Source: Tumebacillus flagellatus
GTDB taxonomy: Bacteria > Bacillota > Bacilli > Tumebacillales > Tumebacillaceae
Assembly (NCBI RefSeq): GCF_000714935.1
Contig: NZ_JMIR01000010.1
Location: forward strand, 53,497-117,496
Direction of reading: 5' to 3'
DNA: 64,000 nt
Part shown: in pieces, positions 58,170-64,000 of the stretch
How positions within the stretch are numbered: the stretch's first letter is position 1
Layout: every line of letters begins with the position of its first letter
Made by a program: the position numbers and the translations under genes
The notes under the pieces: model-generated
Database searches by the model: none
What the model was told of the DNA's origin: nothing
What the model saw: only the letters and a program-made list of their open reading frames with translations

Positions 58170-58975
58170 CCCGGCACAGCTTTCTCTTCACCGGCACCCC
58201 GCTCGTGCTGACCGAGGGAGAAGCGTACCACCTCCGCAAATATTGGAAAAAAGGACGGCAAGCGGGCACGATTCAACCGCTTGCCGGCTTTGACGTGGAC
58301 GCGGATGTCGACGCGCTGCAAGCGCTCGTCCAACTCGCATGCGCCCATTGCCACCGGGCGCATCACGCCTCCTGTTGCGAAGGGGGATTCCCGTTTCCGC
58401 CGGAGGAGGAGTTGTTGCTCCAAGTGGACGAGCATCTCGACGGCATCGCCGAGCTCTTGCCGCGCGAGGTCGTCCGCGATCTGTTGAAGCGCGGCCTGTA
58501 CGAACAGCATCTGGAAACGGCCGGTCACCGCACGATCGGCACGTATGAGGAGAACTGCAAATTCTGCCGCGTCGAAGGTCACGGGCCCGCTTGCATGGCG
58601 CACCGCTATGCGCTGCAAAGCGACATGCACCCGTCAGCAGTCAAGCCGCTTTCTTGCTTGCTCTACCCGCTTGACCTCATTCGTTCGGAAGAGGACGGCC
58701 GCACGCTGTTGACGGCGCTGACGGAGCGCACGGCGCGGTTTTCGCGCTGGGGTGCCGACTACCGCTTGGATTATCTCTGCGCGAACTATGAACTGCGGGG
58801 AGACCCGGCGGCGGCGGCGAGTGAGAACATTCGCAAGGACTTGCCGCCGGACGTGTTTGCGCGCGAGTTGTACCGTCCGGCGTACGTCGAAGGGCGGGAC
58901 TTGCTTGCGACTCTCTACGGCGAGCCTTTCTACCACGAACTCCAGACCTTGATCCAAGGAGGAAGCAGACTTTGA
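58166..58975 (+). CDS. Cys-rich DUF3109-like protein
   Basis: 269 residues. Two Cys clusters: CAHCHRAHHASCC near residue 62-74 and CKFCRVEGHGPACMAH at about 132-147, with Cys in PLSCLLYPLD nearby. The pattern fits the DUF3109/YkgJ-like group, thought to bind zinc or an Fe-S cluster. Function unknown. Starts within the previous stop (ATGA), and its own TGA overlaps the TTG start of the yqgQ-like gene, giving three genes with no intergenic space. Confidence 0.72.
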   Translation: MTRHSFLFTGTPLVLTEGEAYHLRKYWKKGRQAGTIQPLAGFDVDADVDALQALVQLACAHCHRAHHASCCEGGFPFPPEEELLLQVDEHLDGIAELLPREVVRDLLKRGLYEQHLETAGHRTIGTYEENCKFCRVEGHGPACMAHRYALQSDMHPSAVKPLSCLLYPLDLIRSEEDGRTLLTALTERTARFSRWGADYRLDYLCANYELRGDPAAAASENIRKDLPPDVFARELYRPAYVEGRDLLATLYGEPFYHELQTLIQGGSRL

Positions 58976-59199
58976 ACCTGCTAAGCATGGAAGCCCACAT
59001 CGGCATCATGAAGGTGCGCGAGTTGTTGAAGCGCTTTAACATCCTCGTCTACACCGGCAATCCGCTGGATGACATCGTGATGATGGACCTCGAACTCGAC
59101 GACCTGTTCGAATCAAAAACGGTCGAGGACGACGAGTTCCGCTTGGCCAAACTCGCGTTGCGCCGCGCCTATCGTGAACTTGGCGGGGATGAAGAATAA
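58972..59199 (+). CDS. yqgQ: YqgQ-like small protein (DUF910)
   Basis: 75 residues from TTG 58972, nine bases after AAGGAGG. Core KVRELLKRFNILVYTGNPLD, then DIVMMDLELDDLFESKTV matches the YqgQ/DUF910 family: a three-helix cytoplasmic protein of unknown function. In Bacillus yqgQ sits beside the glucokinase gene; here no glucokinase follows. Confidence 0.78.
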   Translation: MNLLSMEAHIGIMKVRELLKRFNILVYTGNPLDDIVMMDLELDDLFESKTVEDDEFRLAKLALRRAYRELGGDEE

Positions 59200-59206
59200 G
59201 TGATGC

Positions 59207-59250
59207 AGCAGCCGATTTCACCTCGAAAGGTGCGAGCGGCTGTTTTTTTT
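59207..59250 (+). terminator. Intrinsic terminator
   Basis: GCAGCCG and CGGCTG close an inner CACCT/AGGTG hairpin, then eight T residues. Confidence 0.85.
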
Positions 59251-59344
59251 AACTGCAAACGTGAAAATTGCGAAAATTCCCAGAGGAATTCCAATTCTAA
59301 ATCTCCTGTGATACACTCTCCCTGAAAAGGGGGATGTACCTACT

Positions 59345-59983
59345 ATGAAAAAATTTACGAAACTCGCTCTCGCTGCGATGCTCGTTCTGACTTCCGCAGC
59401 GGCAGTTGGTTGCTCGAAGTCTGATGATACGTCGAAATCGGCGACCAACACCACCACTTCCGACAGCAATGTGGACGCTGCAAAAACCAACCGTGCCGTC
59501 TTCGCAGCGGTTCTGATCGCGGACGAGAAGATGACCTCTCAATTCTCCAAAGCGGTGAAGGGCATCGACGATGCTGGCAAAGACGTCACGTTCTCCGCAC
59601 CGTCCCGTTCCAAGGACGACGCGATCGCGTTCCTCGCTCCGTACTGGGACAAGGACGCGGCAGGCAAGGAATACGACGCACTGCTCGGCGACGCGGCGTA
59701 CCTCGCCAACGCGAACAAGCAAATCGAAGCGAAAGTCAACAAAGACAACGCGGCTGCGAAGAAGGAAGAAGACAAGAAGCAATTCAAGCCGCTCACCGCT
59801 GTCGCTGACTCCACCAAGCTGTCCGCGAACAACCTTTCCGGCGCGAAAGCTCAGTTCCAAGACGCGAAAGTCGAGAACAAAGACGGCAAATACACTGTGG
59901 AATACAAAGGCCTCAAATACACGATGGAGAAGTCCGGCAACACGTACAAGGTCGTCTCCAAAGAAGGCACACTGACCAAGTAA
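59345..59983 (+). CDS. Lipoprotein of unknown function
   Basis: 212 residues. Lipoprotein signal with Cys23 (AVGC), then a Ser/Thr/Asp-rich linker and a Lys/Ala-rich domain (RAVFAAVLIADEKMTSQFSK ... TVEYKGLKYTMEKSGNTYKV). Not recognised; the last part looks like a small beta domain. GGGGGATG-type SD. Strong terminator downstream. Confidence 0.7.
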   Translation: MKKFTKLALAAMLVLTSAAAVGCSKSDDTSKSATNTTTSDSNVDAAKTNRAVFAAVLIADEKMTSQFSKAVKGIDDAGKDVTFSAPSRSKDDAIAFLAPYWDKDAAGKEYDALLGDAAYLANANKQIEAKVNKDNAAAKKEEDKKQFKPLTAVADSTKLSANNLSGAKAQFQDAKVENKDGKYTVEYKGLKYTMEKSGNTYKVVSKEGTLTK

Positions 59984-60011
59984 GCACACTTGTGTACATT
60001 CTGCCTGAACG

Positions 60012-60042
60012 AAGCGCAGACCCTCCGGGTCTGCGCTTTTTT
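60012..60042 (+). terminator. Intrinsic terminator
   Basis: AAGCGCAGACCC (60012-60023) pairs with GGGTCTGCGCTT (60027-60038), then T residues. Confidence 0.9.
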
Positions 60043-60058
60043 GTGGATGTTCTGGTTC

Positions 60059-60121
60059 TTGACGAAACCCGTTGGAAGCGAATACACTGAACTTGTAGAA
60101 ACCGAACGAGCGCTCGGTCGG
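60059..60121 (+). promoter_or_regulatory. Promoter and autoregulatory operator of the TetR gene
   Basis: TTGACG (60059-60064), 18-base spacer, TACACT (60083-60088). CCGAACGAGCGCTCGGTCGG (60102-60121) is a 20-base palindrome with one mismatch just downstream of the expected start site, a classic TetR autorepression layout. Confidence 0.7.
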
Positions 60122-60133
60122 GAGGTGACGGCT

Positions 60134-60763
60134 GTGACGAATGATGCCAAACCGATCCCCTCGCGCGTACTCGACCCGCAGAAGGTGGAAGCGCGCCGTC
60201 TGCAAATCGTGCAGGCGGCCGTGGAGCTGTTTGTGGAGAAGGGGTTTCACAAAACCACCACGCGGGAAATCGCCAAAGCAAGCGGGATCGGCATCGGGAC
60301 GCTCTATGAATACTTACAGTCCAAGGAAGACGTGCTGTACTTGGTCTGCGCCTACATCCACTCCGAAGTGGAGAAACGTCTGACCGAAGCGAGACTTCAA
60401 GCAGAGAACGGGCGCGATTTGCTGGTGCAGTCGGTGCGGCGGTTTTTTGCTTGCGTCGACGAACTGCAAAATTACGTGCTTTTGATCTACCAAGAGACGA
60501 AGTCGCTCCCGCCGGACACCTTGAAGTTGGTGTTGCAGCAGGAAGAAGCGATCACCCAACTGTTCGCCGACATCTTGGAGAAGGGCCGCGCGGACGGCTC
60601 CATTCAATTAGCGCCGCAGCATGTGAAGCTGATGGCGCACAACATCATCGTGCTCGGCCAGATGTGGACGTTCCGCCGCTGGGCGCTGCACCGGCATTAT
60701 ACGCTCGAGGAGTACACCGAACGGCAAGTCAAATTGTTGTTGCAAGAGATTCACGCTCCCTGA
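60134..60763 (+). CDS. TetR-family regulator, FadR-like
   Basis: 209 residues from GTG 60134, eight bases after GGGAGG. N-terminal helix-turn-helix: VQAAVELFVEKGFHKTTTRE, IAKASGIGIGTLYEYLQSKE. The C-terminal ligand domain (about 70-205) resembles acyl-CoA-responsive regulators such as Bacillus FadR/YsiA. It precedes icmF by 36 bases with no terminator, so both share the operator at 60102-60121. Control of branched-chain acyl-CoA metabolism is likely; binding to the fadN operators is possible but the half-site spacing differs. Confidence 0.85.
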   Translation: MTNDAKPIPSRVLDPQKVEARRLQIVQAAVELFVEKGFHKTTTREIAKASGIGIGTLYEYLQSKEDVLYLVCAYIHSEVEKRLTEARLQAENGRDLLVQSVRRFFACVDELQNYVLLIYQETKSLPPDTLKLVLQQEEAITQLFADILEKGRADGSIQLAPQHVKLMAHNIIVLGQMWTFRRWALHRHYTLEEYTERQVKLLLQEIHAP

Positions 60764-60798
60764 AGATACACTCCCATTGAGAAAGGGGTTTCACGCAC

Positions 60799-63700
60799 AT
60801 GCAAACCACCGCTTATAAACCGAAGCACAAGATCCGCTTCGTCACGGCGTCCGCGCTGTTTGACGGTCACGACGCGACGATCAACATCATGCGCCGCATC
60901 CTGCAAAGCTCCGGCGCCGAAGTCATCCATCTCGGCCACAACCGCGCGGCGGACGAAATCGTCAACGCTGCCATCCAAGAGGACGCGCAAGGCATTGCGA
61001 TCACGTCGTACCAAGGCGGTCATGTTGAGTTTTTTAAATACATGTATGATTTGTTGAACGAGCGCGGCGCCGGCCACATCAAGCTGTTCGGCGGCGGCGG
61101 CGGCGTGATCGTCCCGGATGAAATCCGCGAACTGGAAGCGTACGGCATCGTGAAAATCTATTCGCCGGACGACGGCCGCCGCATGGGTCTGCAAGGGATG
61201 ATCGACCACATGCTGGAGAACACCGACTTCGCGACGCCCAAGCAGCTCGACCAACTGGTCGATCAAGTGCAGGAGAAAAACATCCTCGCGATTTCCAAGC
61301 TGATCACCCTCGCCGAAGAGACGGTCTCCACGAACGACGACCGCCAAAAGCAACTGCTCGCCGAACTGACCCAAAACGCGCAACGCGTCCCGGTCCTCGG
61401 CATCACCGGCACCGGCGGTGCGGGCAAATCGTCGCTGACCGACGAACTGGTCCGCCGCTTCCTGAACGATTTCACGGAGAAGACGATCGCGATCCTCTCC
61501 GTCGACCCGTCGAAGCAAAAAACCGGCGGCGCGCTGCTCGGCGACCGCATCCGCATGAACGCCATCCACAACCCGCGCGTGTACATGAGATCGCTTGCGA
61601 CCCGCGAGTCCCGCTCGGAACTGTCGGCGGCGATCAAAGAAGCGATCGACGTGGTGAAGACGGCGGGCTATGACCTCGTCATCGTCGAGACGTCCGGCAT
61701 CGGCCAAGGCGACGCGGAAATCACCAAAGTCGTCGACCTCTCGCTGTACGTGATGACTTCGGAGTTCGGCGCGCCGTCGCAGCTTGAGAAGATCGACATG
61801 CTCGACTTCGCCGACCTCGTCGCGATCAACAAATTCGAGCGCAAAGGCTCGGCGGACGCTCTGCGCGACGTCAAAAAGCAGTTCCAACGCAACCACAACC
61901 TCTGGGAGCAAAACACCGAAGACATGCCGGTCTACGGCACGATCGCGTCGCAGTTCCACGACCCGGGCACCAACGTGCTCTACCGTGCGCTGATCGACAA
62001 AATCAACGAGAAATTCAACTTGAACTGGGAATCTTCCATCGTCATCACCGATGAAGTCTCCAAGAAAAACTACATCATCCCGACCGAGCGCGTGCAATAC
62101 CTCGGCGAGATCGTCTCCACCGTGCGCGACTACAAGAAATTCGTCAACAAGCAAGTGGAAGTGGCGCGCAAGCTGTTCCAATTGCAAGGCGTGCGCTCTC
62201 TGTTCGACGGCCAACCGGAGACCCAAGCGGCGATCGACGCGCAAATCGCGGCGCAAGAGCTCAACTTGCACCCGCAGTCGAAGCAGCTGCTGGACTCTTG
62301 GCCGAAACTCAAGGAGCTGTACACCGCCGACGAATTTGTCACCAAAATCCGCGACAAGGAAATCCGCACCAAGCTGTTCAGCGAATCGCTCTCCGGCACC
62401 CGCATTCCGAAAATCTCGCTGCCGAAGTACGAAGACTGGGGCGATCTGCTGCGCTGGCTGATGACCGAGAACGTGCCGGGCGAGTTCCCGTACACGGCGG
62501 GCGTCTTCCCGTTCAAGCGCGAAGGCGAAGACCCGAAGCGTCAATTCGCGGGCGAAGGCACGCCGGAACGCACCAACCGCCGTTTCCACTACCTGTCGAA
62601 GAACGACGACGCCAAGCGTCTGTCCACCGCGTTTGACTCGGTCACGCTCTACGGCGAAGACCCGGACTACCGCCCGGACATCTACGGCAAAATCGGCGAA
62701 TCGGGCGTCTCGATCTGTACGCTCGACGACATGAAGAAGCTCTACGCGGGCTTTGACCTCTGCCACCCGTCCACGTCCGTTTCCATGACGATCAACGGCC
62801 CGGCTCCGATCATCCTCGCGATGTTCATGAACACCGCGATCGATCAACAGCTCGAAGCGTTCGTCGCCAAGAACGGCCGCCAGCCGGACGCGGAGGAATA
62901 CAAGCAAATCCAAGCGTACACCCTCTCCACCGTGCGCGGGACCGTGCAAGCGGACATCCTCAAAGAAGACCAAGGGCAGAACACCTGCATCTTCTCCACC
63001 GAGTTTGCGCTGCGGATGATGGGCGACATCCAGCAATACTTCATCGACCACAAAGTCCGCAACTACTACTCCGTCTCGATTTCGGGCTACCACATCGCCG
63101 AAGCGGGCGCGAACCCGATTTCGCAGTTGGCGTTCACCCTCTCCAACGCGTTCACCTACGTGGAGTACTACTTGAGCCGCGGCATGCACATCGACGATTT
63201 CGCACCGAACCTGTCGTTCTTCTTCTCCAACGGCATGGACCCGGAATACACCGTCATCGGCCGCGTCGCGCGCCGCATCTGGGCGACGGCGATCAAGAAC
63301 AAGTACGGCGGCAACGATCGCTCGCAGAAACTTAAATACCACGTGCAAACGTCCGGCCGCTCTCTGCATGCGCAAGAGATCGACTTCAACGACATCCGCA
63401 CGACGTTGCAAGCGCTGATCGCCCTGCATGACAACTGCAACTCTCTGCATACCAACGCGTACGACGAAGCGATCACCACACCGACCGAAGAATCGGTGCG
63501 CCGCGCGATGGCGATCCAGATGATCATCACCAAGGAATTCGGCTTGATGAAAAACGAAAACGCCTACCAAGGCGCGTTCATCATCGAAGAGCTGACCGAC
63601 CTCGTTGAAGAAGCGGTTCTGAACGAGTTCTCCCGCATCAACGACCGCGGCGGCGTCTTGGGCGCGATGGAAACCCAATACCAACGCGGCAAGATCCAAG

Positions 63701-64000
63701 AGGAGTCGATGTACTACGAGACCCTCAAGCACAACGGCCAACTCCCGATCATCGGCGTGAACACGTACATCAACCCGGCGACCCTCGCCGACGATTACGA
63801 AGCGCCGAAAATCGAACTGGCCCGCGCTTCCAAGGAAGAAAAAGAACTGCAAATCCACAACCTGCGCGAGTTCCAAGCGGCGCACGCCGACACGTCGGCG
63901 GAGATGCTGGCACGTCTCAAGCAAACGGCGATCACGGGCGGCAACGTATTTGCCGAACTGATGCAATCCGTCCGTCACTGTTCGCTGGGCCAAATCACCC
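60799..64000 (+). CDS. icmF: Fused isobutyryl-CoA mutase IcmF, 3' end off the window
   Basis: About 1067 of an expected ~1080-1100 residues. Adenosylcobalamin enzyme that interconverts isobutyryl-CoA and butyryl-CoA, with its G-protein chaperone fused inside. N-terminal B12 domain: [10 protein letters not shown] with cobalt-ligand His24 and [12 protein letters not shown]. MeaI-type GTPase: Walker [10 protein letters not shown] near residue 202, then [17 protein letters not shown] and ETSGIGQGD. Mutase domain: [20 protein letters not shown] at 565, with Phe where methylmalonyl-CoA mutase has polar residues, which favours IcmF. The antisense strand is also open for 1080 codons but is a codon-bias shadow. 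Confidence 0.93.
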   Translation, partial: MQTTAYKPKHKIRFVTASALFDGHDATINIMRRILQSSGAEVIHLGHNRAADEIVNAAIQEDAQGIAITSYQGGHVEFFKYMYDLLNERGAGHIKLFGGGGGVIVPDEIRELEAYGIVKIYSPDDGRRMGLQGMIDHMLENTDFATPKQLDQLVDQVQEKNILAISKLITLAEETVSTNDDRQKQLLAELTQNAQRVPVLGITGTGGAGKSSLTDELVRRFLNDFTEKTIAILSVDPSKQKTGGALLGDRIRMNAIHNPRVYMRSLATRESRSELSAAIKEAIDVVKTAGYDLVIVETSGIGQGDAEITKVVDLSLYVMTSEFGAPSQLEKIDMLDFADLVAINKFERKGSADALRDVKKQFQRNHNLWEQNTEDMPVYGTIASQFHDPGTNVLYRALIDKINEKFNLNWESSIVITDEVSKKNYIIPTERVQYLGEIVSTVRDYKKFVNKQVEVARKLFQLQGVRSLFDGQPETQAAIDAQIAAQELNLHPQSKQLLDSWPKLKELYTADEFVTKIRDKEIRTKLFSESLSGTRIPKISLPKYEDWGDLLRWLMTENVPGEFPYTAGVFPFKREGEDPKRQFAGEGTPERTNRRFHYLSKNDDAKRLSTAFDSVTLYGEDPDYRPDIYGKIGESGVSICTLDDMKKLYAGFDLCHPSTSVSMTINGPAPIILAMFMNTAIDQQLEAFVAKNGRQPDAEEYKQIQAYTLSTVRGTVQADILKEDQGQNTCIFSTEFALRMMGDIQQYFIDHKVRNYYSVSISGYHIAEAGANPISQLAFTLSNAFTYVEYYLSRGMHIDDFAPNLSFFFSNGMDPEYTVIGRVARRIWATAIKNKYGGNDRSQKLKYHVQTSGRSLHAQEIDFNDIRTTLQALIALHDNCNSLHTNAYDEAITTPTEESVRRAMAIQMIITKEFGLMKNENAYQGAFIIEELTDLVEEAVLNEFSRINDRGGVLGAMETQYQRGKIQEESMYYETLKHNGQLPIIGVNTYINPATLADDYEAPKIELARASKEEKELQIHNLREFQAAHADTSAEMLARLKQTAITGGNVFAELMQSVRHCSLGQIT

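Noticed and set aside
60751..63993. 1080-codon open frame on the minus strand opposite icmF
   Set aside because: It is fully antisense to a gene with all catalytic motifs of IcmF, has no SD at its start, and its translation is Arg/Val/Asp-rich low-information sequence. GC-biased codon use keeps antisense frames open here, as over many genes in the window.

Overview
The window looks like a piece of a moderately GC-rich, Gram-positive, endospore-forming member of the Bacillales. Family Alicyclobacillaceae (a Tumebacillus-like organism) is my best guess from gene content, not a database result. The evidence is Bacillus-type Shine-Dalgarno sites before nearly every gene, frequent TTG and GTG starts, lipoproteins with an L-x-x-C lipobox, an SLH-anchored surface protein, two phosphorelay-type histidine kinases, a SpoVB-type flippase, and Bacillales families such as FadN, YqgQ, YezD/DUF2292, GSP13 (YugI), BcrC and MenA. 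No rRNA, tRNA, insertion sequence, prophage or CRISPR array was seen. Most of the window is ordinary chromosomal backbone with well-spaced operons and strong intrinsic terminators.

Layout. 1-9.4 kb: end of an M17 aminopeptidase, a PAS histidine kinase, a small amphi-Trp-like protein, an ECF sigma/anti-sigma pair, an AlkA-type glycosylase, an M42 aminopeptidase with an amino-acid permease, and a convergent MOP flippase. 9.6-14 kb: sulfate uptake (DUF2292 small protein, CysT, CysW, CysA, sulfate-binding lipoprotein). 14-19.3 kb: diguanylate cyclase, cupin, a 36% histidine protein, a Ser/Thr kinase, the stub of a nucleoside-recognition gene, and a divergent pair of Gln/Met-rich proteins. 19.3-22.6 kb: QueF, an alpha/beta hydrolase and an orphan OppA. 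22.6-28.4 kb: an orphan transcription unit that may be a noncoding RNA, then a two-gene surface operon (FN3-repeat protein followed by SLH protein). 28.5-39.6 kb: TPR protein, second histidine kinase, an ABC ATPase with a degenerate signature, cold-shock protein, S1-domain protein, a membrane protein with 16 perfect EEQVV repeats next to a PRC-barrel protein, SpeD with a structured leader, a thioesterase and AzlCD.

39.6-50.2 kb: a LysM-3D cell-wall protein, the fatty-acid beta-oxidation operon fadN-fadA-fadE behind a promoter framed by two palindromes, an MFS transporter, a membrane-anchored Pro-rich protein and a phenylacetate-CoA ligase. 50.3-57.2 kb: BcrC-type phosphatase, MenA, and the branched-chain amino-acid ABC transporter livKHMGF. 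57.2-64 kb: a deletion scar that appears to join the start of gntK to the end of gntP, a tight three-gene cluster (unknown, DUF3109-like, YqgQ), a lipoprotein, and a TetR regulator followed by a nearly complete fused isobutyryl-CoA mutase (IcmF) that runs off the right edge.

Taken together the metabolism points to use of amino acids and acyl-CoAs. LivKHMGF and AzlCD move branched-chain amino acids, FadNAE degrades acyl-CoAs, and IcmF interconverts isobutyryl-CoA and butyryl-CoA. The strongest leads for something undescribed are the orphan transcription unit at 22.65-22.97 kb, the two-stem speD leader at 36.69-36.82 kb, the EEQVV repeat locus, and the degenerate ABC ATPase. None of these is proven novel.
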